A program made the translations under genes and the position numbers. DNA of 37,493 bases from Prevotellaceae bacterium. Lineage in GTDB: Bacteria > Bacteroidota > Bacteroidia > Bacteroidales > Bacteroidaceae. Shown here piece after piece: positions 8,395 to 18,200 of the stretch. The stretch covers positions 1 to 37,493 of the forward strand of contig JAISHB010000042.1 of assembly GCA_031262785.1 (NCBI GenBank), given 5' to 3'. The notes under the pieces are model-generated. The model saw only the letters and a list, made by a program, of their open reading frames with translations. It was not told the DNA's origin and searched no databases. Within the stretch, counting starts at the first letter, position 1. Each line of letters starts with the position of its first letter.

Positions 8395-8553
8395 ATGGCA
8401 AAAAAGACAGTAGCAACTCTGCAGGACGGTCACAAAGAAGGCCGCTCGTATACCAAAGTAATCAAGATGGTGAAGTCGCCCAAGACGGGTGCTTACGTTT
8501 TTGACGAACAAATGGTTGCAAACGAAAAGGTACAAGACTTTTTTAAGAAATAA
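8395..8553 (+). CDS. DUF4295 family small basic protein
   Basis: The 52-residue protein (MAKKTVATLQDGHKEGRSYT through VQDFFKK) is short and Lys-rich. It matches the DUF4295 family (Pfam PF14128), which in Bacteroidetes nearly always follows rpmG. The role is unproven; its size, charge and constant place next to L28 and L33 suggest a ribosome-associated protein. The ATG lies 11 bp after the rpmG stop, and the gene is followed at once by the operon terminator. In many relatives ftsY follows directly; here ftsY lies 13 kb away on the other strand. Confidence 0.92.
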   Translation: MAKKTVATLQDGHKEGRSYTKVIKMVKSPKTGAYVFDEQMVANEKVQDFFKK

Positions 8554-8578
8554 GTTTGTTAGTTAAATAAAGATCGGG

Positions 8579-8605
8579 CCTCCGCTGTGAAGCGGAGGTT
8601 TTTTT
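8579..8605 (+). terminator. Intrinsic terminator of the ribosomal protein operon
   Basis: CCTCCGCT, loop GTGA, AGCGGAGG is a perfect eight-pair stem followed by seven T. It is directed to the plus strand; the minus side lacks an immediate T run, so it is a poorer terminator for the convergent aroB. Confidence 0.9.
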
Positions 8606-8609
8606 GTGC

Positions 8610-9665
8610 TTAGTTGCACTCGCGATAGAAGTCAAACGCTTCAAAGATAGCCTGCTTATCGGCCGTTTGGTTCAGACAAATGTCACCGACCCCGGCAAGC
8701 AGGGTAAAGTTGATGACACCGCCGCTGTTCTTCTTGTCGTGCTTCATTAGCTCGTAGAGCGTTTCGTACCGGTTGCAATCGAAGGGAAGCTCGCCGTAAT
8801 GCGTGCGGATGAAGCGAACCGTTTGCTGCAGCTGGTTGGCCGGGAAGCCCGCCAGGGTGTGTGAGAGGTAAAGTTCGCAGGCCAGCCCCCAGGCCACCGC
8901 GTAGCCGTGTAAAACAGGACGGCCGGTGTACAGGGCAAGGCTCTCGAAGGCGTGGCCGATGGTATGCCCCAGGTTGAGTGCCTTGCGCACCCCTTTTTCG
9001 AGTGGATCTTGGGCTACGATAGCTGTTTTCACGGCGATAGAGCGTGTCACCAAACGAGACAAGCGGTCGGTGTCGATGTGATCGGTGTCAAAGGTCAGCA
9101 GCTCCGCCCAATGTGCCTCATCACTAATCAAACCGTGTTTTAGCATCTCGGCATAGCCCGAATAGAAGCCCCCGCTATCCAATGTGTGCAAAAAAGTGGG
9201 GTCGATGAGTACGGCTGCGGCCGGGGCAAAGGCACCCACCTCGTTTTTGAGTCCGTCTAAGTTGATTCCGGTCTTTCCTCCCACGGCAGCATCTACCATG
9301 GCCAGCAAGGTGGTGGGGATATTCACAAAGGCGATGCCCCGCTTAAAGGTGGCGGCGGCAAAACCTCCCAAATCGGTCACCATGCCGCCACCCAGGTTGA
9401 TCAGCAGCGAATGACGGGTGGCACCGTTGCTGCTGAGCGCGTGCCACACCCGGTGGAGGGCGCCGATGGTTTTGTGGTCGTCGCCGGCCTCGATTACGAT
9501 TGGGTAGGCCCCGGCGCAAGCCTTCAACTGTTGTAAACGGGGCAGACACAGGGCGTGGGTATGGCTATCGGTGAGCACAAAGAGTCGATCGTGGGGAATG
9601 CGTCCGAGCAACTCCTCCAAGTCGTGTTCCAGCTGTTGGCAGCAAATAAGTTGGGATGATTCCAT
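8610..9665 (-). CDS. aroB: 3-dehydroquinate synthase
   Basis: The enzyme converts DAHP to 3-dehydroquinate, the second step of the shikimate pathway, with NAD and a divalent metal, in the cytoplasm. The 351-residue product has the NAD-binding GGGMVTDLGGFAA motif, the IPTTLLAMVDAAVGGKTGIN block, and the metal ligands in GYAEMLKHG (Glu), NLGHTIGHAFE (His) and VLHGYAVAWG (His). Length is normal. It starts 12 bp after batE on the same strand with no terminator between, so it is probably read from the bat promoter 8 kb upstream unless an internal promoter exists. The ATG at 9665 gives a start that leads straight into the N-terminal domain. Confidence 0.96.
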   Translation of the reverse strand: MESSQLICCQQLEHDLEELLGRIPHDRLFVLTDSHTHALCLPRLQQLKACAGAYPIVIEAGDDHKTIGALHRVWHALSSNGATRHSLLINLGGGMVTDLGGFAAATFKRGIAFVNIPTTLLAMVDAAVGGKTGINLDGLKNEVGAFAPAAAVLIDPTFLHTLDSGGFYSGYAEMLKHGLISDEAHWAELLTFDTDHIDTDRLSRLVTRSIAVKTAIVAQDPLEKGVRKALNLGHTIGHAFESLALYTGRPVLHGYAVAWGLACELYLSHTLAGFPANQLQQTVRFIRTHYGELPFDCNRYETLYELMKHDKKNSGGVINFTLLAGVGDICLNQTADKQAIFEAFDFYRECN

Positions 9666-9677
9666 GCTTGCTGCCCG

Positions 9678-10493
9678 TCAAATCACTTCGATGGATTCGG
9701 CAGGCACCCATCCTACCTTGCCGTCTTCCAGGCGAATCTCTTTCCACTCCCGCATGGAGTTGTCCTGAACCTCCACCTTGCGTCCTTCGTGCAAAATGAA
9801 GAGCGTGGTTCCGCTTTCGCTCGGGGTGCTCCGTACCGTTACGCTGGGGGTGAGCACGATGGCCTCGCTCGGGTGGAGCAGTTTGCTTCGCTGGCTGTAG
9901 GCAAAATAGTTGGCCAGCACGCTCACCACCAAGAAGAGCAGGATGCCGGCAAAGCCGCATTTTTTCCATTTCACCCGCCCGGTAAACACATACAGGCAAG
10001 CCGAGGCCAGCAACAGGATGAATGCGGTCAATCCTACGATGCCCCACGTTTCTACATCCATCAGGCGGACGAGGGCGGCTCCCCACTCCACGAAGAAGAT
10101 GCGCGGCACCGGAATGACTTTATCAATGGTTTTGGCGCGGGCTATCTCGAGGTTGGCGCGGACATCGCTGTTGCCGGGCGAGAGCAGCAGCGCGCGTTCG
10201 TAGTTCAAAATGGCGCGCGCCAGGTTGTCGGTCTTGTAATAGCTGTTGCCCAGGTTGTAATAGAGTTCGGGATGCTCCCCTTCTTTGAGCAACGACTCGT
10301 AGATTTCGATGGCCGATGCGTAGTCGCTCTTCAGGTAGGCGCTGTCGCCTTCGGATTTAGTGAGCGGACGGGTAGCGGCGGGAGCGAACCGGGTGTGGGC
10401 GGCAGACAGGGTGTCGGCCACTCCGGTGGAATCAGTTTGGGCGTAGCTGCTTACGAATAGTAGCATCAGGGCTATCAGGGCTATCTTTCTCAT
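9678..10493 (-). CDS. batE: BatE: TPR and SH3-domain aerotolerance protein
   Basis: The 271-residue protein starts with a signal peptide (MRKIALIALMLLFVSSYAQ), then has TPR repeats (about 50-125; YYNLGNSYYKTDNLARAILNYERALLLSPG), two hydrophobic helices (about 145-200) and a C-terminal bacterial SH3 domain (VTPSVTVRSTPSESGT ... DGKVGWVPAESIEVI). This is the BatE layout of the Bacteroides aerotolerance operon. TPR and SH3 modules suggest a scaffold in the periplasm bound to the inner membrane. The open frame extends further upstream to 10739, but that part overlaps batD and is not signal-like; the ATG at 10493 lies 8 bp after the batD stop. Its role in oxygen tolerance is known only genetically from B. 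fragilis work on the operon. Confidence 0.92.
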   Translation of the reverse strand: MRKIALIALMLLFVSSYAQTDSTGVADTLSAAHTRFAPAATRPLTKSEGDSAYLKSDYASAIEIYESLLKEGEHPELYYNLGNSYYKTDNLARAILNYERALLLSPGNSDVRANLEIARAKTIDKVIPVPRIFFVEWGAALVRLMDVETWGIVGLTAFILLLASACLYVFTGRVKWKKCGFAGILLFLVVSVLANYFAYSQRSKLLHPSEAIVLTPSVTVRSTPSESGTTLFILHEGRKVEVQDNSMREWKEIRLEDGKVGWVPAESIEVI

Positions 10494-10501
10494 CACAATC
10501 G

Positions 10502-12331
10502 TTATTTTTTGATTATCTTTTCCATCTTGCCGATGACCTCGAGCGAGTGGTTGTACACATTGTCCATGGCTTGGTTGTCGTTGCCCGGGGCAAAGCGGGC
10601 AAACTCGCATTGGTTGAGTGTGTGGATGAATTCGTCGGTGAGCGCGGCATCTACTCCGTAACGCTGCAGCTCTTCCCGGATATTCTCTTTGGACAGGCGC
10701 GAAAGCGGAATGTTCAGCTTGTCGCTGATGTATCCCCAAAGGGCTTTCATCACTTCGTCGTAGAAAGGCTCTTTTTTGTTTTCGGCCAGTAACCGTCCGG
10801 CCATCTTGAGGCGTCGCACGGCCACGCTGTTGGCTTTTTTGGTGCGCATACGCGCCAGGTTGGCATTCGCCGCAATTTGTCGACGGTACAGCAGCACGAA
10901 GAAGATGAACGCAACGCCGGCAAGCAGGTAGATGGTCCAGTATGCGGCCGAACCGAAGAAATAGTCGCCGCGTTTGTGCAGGCTCACCCGGTGCTGTTTG
11001 ATGAAGCGGATATCTTCGTTGAGCACCTTCAACTCTTCTTTGCTCGTGAAGTTGGCAATGGTCTGCGAGGCATTCCCTTCCCCTTTGAGCACATCGAGTG
11101 TGTAGGGCTGGGTTGAAAGCGTTTTGTACGACTTGCTTTTGAGGTCGAAATAGCTGAATGTCACCGGTGGTATCTTAAAAGTGCCCGCATTGCGGGGTAT
11201 CGCCAGGTAATCGATCACCTTACTGCCCGAAAGTCCGGTCGAAATGAGTCGTGACTTATTCTCCACCTTGGGATCATACACCTCAAATTCGTCTGGGAAC
11301 TTAACTTCCGGCGTAGCGATGAGCTTTAAATTGCCGGTACCCGAGATGGCCACCTTGAGGGTGATGGCATCGTTTGTTTTGACCTGGGTATTGCTCAAAG
11401 TGGAGGTGATGCTGAACTCGCCAACGCCGCCCGAGAACCCTTCGGGCTTCCCTGCGGGCAGTGGCTTCACCTCTAAGGTGATGGTGGGGGTCAACAATGT
11501 TTTTTTAACCTCGACGAAGCCTCCTCCGTTGAAAAACGCATCGAAGGGATCGATCACTTGCGTTGCTTTGGCTATGGAGGCATCGAAGCGGGCGGCATTA
11601 ATGGTCAGCTTGCCCGATTGCTGCGGAAAGAGTACAAATTGACGGTAAACGGTGGTCTGGTAGTTGCGTCCTTGGTAGTGTTCCAGTCCCCACTTGCGAT
11701 TGGCGGGCAGTTCCACCTCTTGCGAGTGGAATCCTTTGAAATCGGGCAATTTGATGTTGTCGAACGAGCGCAGGTCGACGGCCGAGTAGATTTTATAGGT
11801 GAGTAGCAACGCTTCCTGCTCGTACACGCTGGTTTTCGATACGGTGCCGGTGATGAACAGGTCGCTGGCTCCTATGGAGTTGCCCGATTGAGTACTTTTG
11901 CTTCCTCTGGGTTCCCCGCTCTCCAAAGCACCGGATTGATCGGCCGGAAGCACCTTAATGGTCACCGAATTGGAGATTAATTGATTCCCTTCCACCTGGA
12001 GGGTGGCGCCGGGGATGGTATAGGTTCCCTCTTTCGTAGCCATGAGCGTGTATGTGAAAGTGATGCTGGAAGAGGTGGTGCTCTTCCCGTTGACCATGTT
12101 TCGGCTATACTGCTGTGAGCGCATCGGCCCCATCAACACATCGAATGCTTTAATGGCAGGAGCGCGGAAATCTCGAACATTATTCTGGGTGGTTACAACG
12201 TATGACAACCTGAATTGGTCGCCTACGGCCACGGCATCGGGTGCCGAGGCGGTAAAGGTCGCTTTGTCGTCGGCCAAAGCGCGGAAGGCAATCATCGCCA
12301 AGGTGATCCCTATAAGTAGTATCTTTTTCAT
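10502..12331 (-). CDS. batD: BatD: exported beta-sandwich aerotolerance protein
   Basis: The 609-residue product has a signal peptide (about 1-20), repeated beta-rich domains in the exported part (VTTQNNVRDFRAP, YTLMATKEGTYTIPGATLQVEGN, the later GTGNLKLIATPEVKFP), one transmembrane helix at about 460-482 (YWTIYLLAGVAFIFFVLLY), and a helical cytoplasmic tail (ALWGYISDKLNIPLSRLSKENIREEL). This is the BatD (oxygen tolerance) family. It lies between the batB-batC fusion (28 bp gap) and batE (8 bp gap). The tail resembles that of the 356-residue membrane protein earlier in the operon, so these two may be distant relatives with the same fold plan. Molecular function is not established; a membrane scaffold for the VWA proteins is the usual inference. 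Confidence 0.92.
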   Translation of the reverse strand: MKKILLIGITLAMIAFRALADDKATFTASAPDAVAVGDQFRLSYVVTTQNNVRDFRAPAIKAFDVLMGPMRSQQYSRNMVNGKSTTSSSITFTYTLMATKEGTYTIPGATLQVEGNQLISNSVTIKVLPADQSGALESGEPRGSKSTQSGNSIGASDLFITGTVSKTSVYEQEALLLTYKIYSAVDLRSFDNIKLPDFKGFHSQEVELPANRKWGLEHYQGRNYQTTVYRQFVLFPQQSGKLTINAARFDASIAKATQVIDPFDAFFNGGGFVEVKKTLLTPTITLEVKPLPAGKPEGFSGGVGEFSITSTLSNTQVKTNDAITLKVAISGTGNLKLIATPEVKFPDEFEVYDPKVENKSRLISTGLSGSKVIDYLAIPRNAGTFKIPPVTFSYFDLKSKSYKTLSTQPYTLDVLKGEGNASQTIANFTSKEELKVLNEDIRFIKQHRVSLHKRGDYFFGSAAYWTIYLLAGVAFIFFVLLYRRQIAANANLARMRTKKANSVAVRRLKMAGRLLAENKKEPFYDEVMKALWGYISDKLNIPLSRLSKENIREELQRYGVDAALTDEFIHTLNQCEFARFAPGNDNQAMDNVYNHSLEVIGKMEKIIKK

Positions 12332-12359
12332 ATTTCGTTTGATGCGTAACTCCGGCTTA

Positions 12360-14048
12360 TTACCAGTCTTTCTCCAACTTGGAACCTTTCATGATCATTT
12401 GCTGCTTCTGCACCTTGTCTTGAACCTCTTTTTCGTCTTGCATGGCCGACTGGAGCAGCTGTTCGGCATTTTCTTTCGAGAGTTGGTTCTCTTGTTGCTG
12501 GTTCTGCTGTTGCTGTTGCTGCTGGTTCTGTTGCTGTGGTTGATTCTTCTTTTCCTGCTCTTTTTGCTCCTGTTCCTTTTGCTGATCTTGGTTTTGTTGC
12601 TGCTGCTGCTTCAGCAGTTTCTGCGCCAGCGCCAGGTTGTAGCGTGTTTCTTCATCTGCGGGGTTGTTGCGCAACGCTTGCTTGTAAGCATCGACGGCTT
12701 GCCCGTAATCTTTGCCTGCTTGAAAGAGCACACCCATGTTGTGGTATATCTGCGCCAACTTGGTTTTATCTTTCTCTATCTTGGAGGCTGTGACGTATTG
12801 TTCCATGGCATCCTTTGCTTTGTTCTCTCTGAGCAGGGCATTGCCTAAGTTATACATGGCTATCGGGGAACCTGGATTGATTTCTAATGCTTTGCGGTAG
12901 TTGACGTTGGCATTGACCCATGAACTGTCTCGGAAGGCACGGTTGCCCCGTCGGATAAAGTCGCGCTCGGCTTTCTGCGCCGATATCGAACCTACGGTCA
13001 GCAGTAGCACTACCGTTGTTACGGTTGTTTTCTTGAAAAGATGGATGTGGCGGAAAAGCGGTTTTTTGCGCTCCAATATCAGCATCTCGATGAGTAACAA
13101 CAGCAGCACGATCCATGCTACGGCCTGAAACTGTTCATTGAATTCGGTGTAGACTTGTGTTTCCACATCGGCTTTAGACATCTTACCGATTTCTTGCGAA
13201 ATGGCGCGTTGAGCACCATTCGAGTTGTCTACCCGCACATAAATGCCGTGACCGGCTTGGGCAATTTCCTGACACATCTGTTCGTTGAGGCGGGTTACCA
13301 CCACATTGCCTTCGCGGTCGCGTCGATAGTCATTTGTTCCGTCCACCGGAATGGGCGCTCCGTCGGGTGATCCGATACCCAATACATTTACCTGCACGTT
13401 CTTTTCTGCGGCCAATTTAGCTGCTTCTACGGCTCCGCCTTCATGGTTTTCGCCGTCGGTGATAAGGATGATGGTGCGTCCAACCTCTTTCTGCGGAGTG
13501 AAACTGCGCATGCCCAGGTTAATGGCGCTACCGATAGCTGTTCCCTGTCGGGTGATGAGCGAGGGTGTAATCGTTTCGAGGAACATCTTGGCCGAGATGT
13601 AATCGCTGGTGATGGGAAGTTGGGTGAACGCATCGCCGGCAAAGACAATCAAACCTACTTTGTCGTTTTCCATCTTGTCGACTAATTGCGCCACCAATCG
13701 TTTGGCTTTCTCTAAGCGGCTGGGCTGTATGTCTTGCGCCAGCATGGAGTTGGAAATATCCAGTGCGATGATTATTTCTACTCCCTGTCGCTTAACAGTC
13801 TCTAATTTGGCTCCGAATTGGGGACGCGCCAGTACTATCACCATCAGTGCAAGGGCGGTGAGTGTCATCCAAAACTTCATGTTGGGACGATAGCGGGATA
13901 CGTCGGGCATCAGTTGTGCCATAAGCACCGGATCGCCAAAGCGGCGCACGGCCTTCCGTTTCCGATAGTTTGAATAGAGATAAAACGCGGTTAGCAACGG
14001 CAGCAATATCAATAGGTAGAGATAGGCGGGGTTTTCAAATCTAAACAT
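12360..14048 (-). CDS. batB: BatB-BatC fusion: VWA domain joined to TPR domain
   Basis: The 562-residue protein fuses two bat products that are usually described as separate. Residues 1-325 are BatB: two N-terminal helices (8-24, 57-74), a von Willebrand A domain with MIDAS Asp97-x-Ser99-x-Ser101 and ITDGEN, and a helix at 309-325. Residues 340-562 are BatC: a hydrophobic stretch (340-356, TTVTTVVLLLTVGSISAQ) that looks like a former signal peptide without its start methionine, TPR repeats (360-470), then a Gln/Glu/Asn-rich tract (480-522). The old signal peptide would act as a fourth helix, leaving the TPR part in the periplasm as in unfused BatC. VWA domains bind metal ions and partner proteins. 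Gaps: 4 bp after batA, 28 bp before batD. The frame is open throughout; no stop or ATG lies at the junction. Confidence 0.93.
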   Translation of the reverse strand: MFRFENPAYLYLLILLPLLTAFYLYSNYRKRKAVRRFGDPVLMAQLMPDVSRYRPNMKFWMTLTALALMVIVLARPQFGAKLETVKRQGVEIIIALDISNSMLAQDIQPSRLEKAKRLVAQLVDKMENDKVGLIVFAGDAFTQLPITSDYISAKMFLETITPSLITRQGTAIGSAINLGMRSFTPQKEVGRTIILITDGENHEGGAVEAAKLAAEKNVQVNVLGIGSPDGAPIPVDGTNDYRRDREGNVVVTRLNEQMCQEIAQAGHGIYVRVDNSNGAQRAISQEIGKMSKADVETQVYTEFNEQFQAVAWIVLLLLLIEMLILERKKPLFRHIHLFKKTTVTTVVLLLTVGSISAQKAERDFIRRGNRAFRDSSWVNANVNYRKALEINPGSPIAMYNLGNALLRENKAKDAMEQYVTASKIEKDKTKLAQIYHNMGVLFQAGKDYGQAVDAYKQALRNNPADEETRYNLALAQKLLKQQQQQNQDQQKEQEQKEQEKKNQPQQQNQQQQQQQNQQQENQLSKENAEQLLQSAMQDEKEVQDKVQKQQMIMKGSKLEKDW

Positions 14049-14052
14049 GTCG

Positions 14053-15036
14053 TTAGGGTATCTTTTTCAATATCGAGTTTCTGAGTATTACTTCCAGCAG
14101 CAAACAGCAGAGTGCGGCAAAGGCATACCAATGATAGTCTTCTTCGCGCTTGCTGAACTCTTTGACGTTCAGTTTGGTCTTCTCCAGTTTGTCTATCTGT
14201 TCATAAACCGATTTGAGCTTGGAGGTACTGGTGGCGCGGAAGTAGTTACCTTCGGTAGTGGCGGCTATATCGGTTAGCATCTTCTCGTCGAGTTCAACGG
14301 GCACGTTGATGTATTGCGTGGTACCTCCTACCTGAATGGGCGTAGGTGCTGTGCCGTTTCCTCCTACTCCAATGGTGTAGACGCGGATGCCAAACTTCTT
14401 GGCAATCTCGGCGGCTGTCATGGGCGAAATGTCACCGGCATTGTTCACTCCATCGGTCAGCAAAATGATGACTTTCGATTTGGCTTTACTCTCTTTCAGG
14501 TGGGCAACGGCATTGGTCAGCCCCATACCTATGGCGGTGCCATCTTGTATCATGCCGCACTTGATGTTCTTTATCAGGTTGAGCAAGACGGCATGGTCGA
14601 CGGTTAACGGGCATTGCGTGAAGCTTTCACCTGCGAAAAGCGTGATGCCGATGTTGTCATTGGGGCGTCCGTTGATAAACTCGGCTGCTACATCTTTTGC
14701 CGCCTCCAGACGGTTGGGCTTGAGGTCTTCGGCCAACATACTGGCTGATATGTCGATGGCCAGCATGATGTCGATGCCCTCAATCTCGCTGTTTCTCCAA
14801 CTATCAGTGGTTTGCGGGCGTGCCAATACAATGATAATTAATATCAGGGCAATGATACGCAGGGTGAAAGGAGCATGCAACAGGTAGTTCTTGTAGCTTT
14901 TCGGCGTATGTGCATACACGCGGGCATCTGAAACCTGAAGCGTAGCTTCATTCTTTCTCCGGTTGAGGATATACCATATAATATAAGGTATAAGCAACAG
15001 AAGCAGGAGGAAATATTCTATATTGGCAAAAACCAT
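14053..15036 (-). CDS. batA: BatA: VWA-domain aerotolerance protein
   Basis: The 327-residue membrane protein has two N-terminal helices (FLLLLLLIPYIIWYI and LRIIALILIIIVLARPQ), a VWA domain with the MIDAS motif DISASM, LTDGVNNAG and a later conserved TIGVGGNG, and a C-terminal helix (WYAFAALCCLLLEVIL). It is a paralogue of BatB and follows the same plan (helices, VWA, helix). It is likely part of the same inner-membrane complex, with the VWA domain metal-binding and probably driven by the MoxR ATPase coded at the head of the operon; that coupling is an inference from the MoxR/VWA pairing found in many bacteria. It starts 3 bp after the preceding gene. Confidence 0.94.
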   Translation of the reverse strand: MVFANIEYFLLLLLLIPYIIWYILNRRKNEATLQVSDARVYAHTPKSYKNYLLHAPFTLRIIALILIIIVLARPQTTDSWRNSEIEGIDIMLAIDISASMLAEDLKPNRLEAAKDVAAEFINGRPNDNIGITLFAGESFTQCPLTVDHAVLLNLIKNIKCGMIQDGTAIGMGLTNAVAHLKESKAKSKVIILLTDGVNNAGDISPMTAAEIAKKFGIRVYTIGVGGNGTAPTPIQVGGTTQYINVPVELDEKMLTDIAATTEGNYFRATSTSKLKSVYEQIDKLEKTKLNVKEFSKREEDYHWYAFAALCCLLLEVILRNSILKKIP

Positions 15037-15039
15037 ATC

Positions 15040-16110
15040 CTATACAAAGTAATTATACAAATTGACAGCAATATATGTGAATGCCGCTATGAGAGCGGCT
15101 GCGATGGCTATAATGCCTGCAATCAGCAAAATCTTCATACGCAAGGGGCGTTTCTCTATGATGGTGATTTCCGTCGGCTGAGGTTTGGTGTTGATATCAA
15201 TCTGTTCCTTGGTTTCGTTGATGAAGTTGATGGCATGGAGTAGATTGGCATCATTCTCGTTAAGTTGCGGATGATGCTTGGCAAACTTCACGAGATCGGC
15301 AGTTTGGAAAAGTTTCTTCAGGTCAACGATGGCTGCTTCATCTTGCCTGAGCAGTTGCTCGATGATTTCGGCAGAGGTCATTTCCAAAGCGTTGAAGTTA
15401 AAACGCTCCTTGATGTATGCACGCAGGGTGTCGGTCAGTTCGGTGTAGTAGGTTTTGGTATCTTCTTTTTGCGACAGCTTTTCGCTTTTGATGCGTTCTA
15501 TCTCTTGCATAGCCAGTTGGTGGGGCGGAAGCTTGGCTTTTACCTTCACCTTGCGGATGATAGGCTTATTGTCAATTAAACGTTTGATTAGGAATGCCAA
15601 CAAGGCGGCGAAAGGGATGTAGAGTATGATACAACTTAATGCTCCATACCAATCCTCCCATACAAACGGCGGACGCATCTGCGACTTCGGGCCATAGAAC
15701 TTGTCTACATCGGTAGTATCTACTGCTACATCGTAGACTTTTAATGCCAACGATTGAGAACTGTAGGTTGTGCTGTCGACTTGCACCTTCATAGGCGGTA
15801 GATAGTAGAGATTGGGGTCGAATGAAGTGATAAGATAGCGTTGGATAATCTCCATTCGCTTGTGATTATCCAAGTAGGTGGTGTCGGGCTTGGGTTGCGC
15901 CACCATTTCAACTCCGTGCACCAAGGTATCACGATAGAGCGGGAAGATGGCTCTTTTGTTCGCATCCAATGCTACCCGCAAGAGAATGTTGGTTTGCTGG
16001 CCGAGGTAGATTTCTGTAGAGTCAATGGTGGCTTCTACCGTTACAGACTGTGCGGTTGCTCGCCCTATCCAGAGGCTCCATAAAATACTAAGAAATATGA
16101 TTTGTTTCAT
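15040..16110 (-). CDS. Bat-operon membrane protein of unknown function
   Basis: The 356-residue product has a signal peptide (about 1-20), an exported beta-rich domain (21-150; STEIYLGQQTNILLRVALD), a transmembrane helix (about 157-177), a helical cytoplasmic domain (about 190-315; YYTELTDTLRAYIKERFNFNALEMTSAEIIEQL) and a C-terminal helix (about 326-352). The plan resembles a short BatD, and the YI.ERF.....T..EI segment is shared in style with the tails of BatD-like proteins. It sits between the DUF58 gene (11 bp gap) and batA (3 bp gap), the usual place for this conserved but unnamed gene in the Bacteroides operon. It probably anchors the VWA and DUF58 proteins at the membrane; this is inference from place and topology only. 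Confidence 0.85.
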   Translation of the reverse strand: MKQIIFLSILWSLWIGRATAQSVTVEATIDSTEIYLGQQTNILLRVALDANKRAIFPLYRDTLVHGVEMVAQPKPDTTYLDNHKRMEIIQRYLITSFDPNLYYLPPMKVQVDSTTYSSQSLALKVYDVAVDTTDVDKFYGPKSQMRPPFVWEDWYGALSCIILYIPFAALLAFLIKRLIDNKPIIRKVKVKAKLPPHQLAMQEIERIKSEKLSQKEDTKTYYTELTDTLRAYIKERFNFNALEMTSAEIIEQLLRQDEAAIVDLKKLFQTADLVKFAKHHPQLNENDANLLHAINFINETKEQIDINTKPQPTEITIIEKRPLRMKILLIAGIIAIAAALIAAFTYIAVNLYNYFV

Positions 16111-16121
16111 GGCATATCCGA

Positions 16122-16994
16122 CTAATTCCGTTTGGCAAACAGAGACATCAAAGCTTTCACATAATCGCCGTCGGTACGTACCGAGACATTATCGACATTG
16201 CTTTTGGTAAATGTTTCGTTGAGCATTGCCTGTTGGTCGACCCACCAGGCATGATGAGCACGTCGTACGGCGCGTGACGAGGTGTCTATCCATTGTTCGT
16301 GCCCTGTTTCTGCATCGCGTATGTTCATCAGACCCACGTTGGGGAGTTCTTCTACGCGGCGGTCGTAAACTTGAATGGCTACCACGTCGTGTTTACGATT
16401 GGCAATGACTAAAGCATTCTTGAATGCTTTGGGAACGATGAAATCCGAGAGTAGAAAAGCGGTGCATCGACGTTTCATCACGTTGGTCAGATATTCCAGA
16501 CCCAGTTGAATGTCGGTTTTTCGGCTTTCCCCCTTGAAATCAAGCAACTCGCGGATGATATAGAGGATATGCTTACGTCCTTTTTTGGGCGGTATAAACT
16601 TCTCGATGCGGTCGGAGAAGAAGATGACGCCGATTTTGTCGTTATTTTGAATGGCCGAGAAGGCCAAGGTGGCAGCGATTTCGGTAAGCAGCTCTTTTTT
16701 GAACTGTTTGACGGTGCCGAACTCCAAACTTCCCGATACATCGACCAGCAACATCACGGTTAGCTCGCGCTCCTCCTCGAACACCTTCACATAGGGCTTG
16801 TTGAAGCGTGCGGTTACGTTCCAGTCGATGTCGCGCATGTCGTCGCCATACTGATATTCCCGCACCTCGGAGAAGGCCATGCCCCGTCCTTTAAACGCAG
16901 TGTGATACTGTCCGGCAAAGATGTTGCTGGACAAGCCGCGTGTCTTGATTTCAATCCGGCGTACCTTTTTTAGTAATTCACTGGTTTCCATCAT
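16122..16994 (-). CDS. DUF58 domain protein of the moxR-bat operon
   Basis: The 290-residue cytoplasmic protein has the DUF58 core: RGLSSNIFAGQYHTAFKGRGMAFSEVREYQYGDDMRDIDWNVTAR region (about 20-65) followed by a VWA-like fold with VDVSGSLEFG in place of the MIDAS motif and FLLSDF further on. DUF58 proteins are coded beside MoxR ATPases across bacteria and are thought to be their partner. No signal peptide or membrane helix is seen, unlike some larger DUF58 proteins. It lies 10 bp after moxR and 11 bp before the next gene. The ATG at 16994 is preceded by nothing better; a second Met follows at once, so the start may be 16991. Confidence 0.93.
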   Translation of the reverse strand: MMETSELLKKVRRIEIKTRGLSSNIFAGQYHTAFKGRGMAFSEVREYQYGDDMRDIDWNVTARFNKPYVKVFEEERELTVMLLVDVSGSLEFGTVKQFKKELLTEIAATLAFSAIQNNDKIGVIFFSDRIEKFIPPKKGRKHILYIIRELLDFKGESRKTDIQLGLEYLTNVMKRRCTAFLLSDFIVPKAFKNALVIANRKHDVVAIQVYDRRVEELPNVGLMNIRDAETGHEQWIDTSSRAVRRAHHAWWVDQQAMLNETFTKSNVDNVSVRTDGDYVKALMSLFAKRN

Positions 16995-17004
16995 CCCTGC
17001 AACA

Positions 17005-18000
<996 letters not shown>

Positions 18001-18101
18001 ATAACAAGTGTTTTATGATTTAACTTCAAATGATGTCTCTTGCAGGCGCTGTTTGTTCTGTTGGCGCACGATTGTTTTCCCTTTCCCTCGAAAAAGGTGC
18101 C

Positions 18102-18132
18102 CAAAAGTACGGCAATAAATTAACCGTACCAA
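18102..18132 (-). promoter_or_regulatory. Promoter of the moxR-bat-aroB operon
   Basis: On the minus strand TTG (18132-18130) and TACTTTTG (18109-18102) are 20 bp apart: an exact TAnnTTTG -7 box with a fitting -33 element. Start of transcription would be near 18095. The rest of 18001-18200 holds no gene, and no clear T-tailed terminator for the gene ending at 18201 was seen. Confidence 0.75.
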
Positions 18133-18200
18133 TGAATCATTCTTAAAAAGTGATTAGATTAAAATACTTTCAAAGAGTTTAGGGCTTTTTGGAAGCTTTC

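Noticed and set aside
9678..10739. Longer 353-residue form of BatE
   Set aside because: The first 82 residues overlap batD in another frame and are Arg/Pro/His-rich; the ATG at 10493 gives a proper signal peptide and an 8-bp gap.
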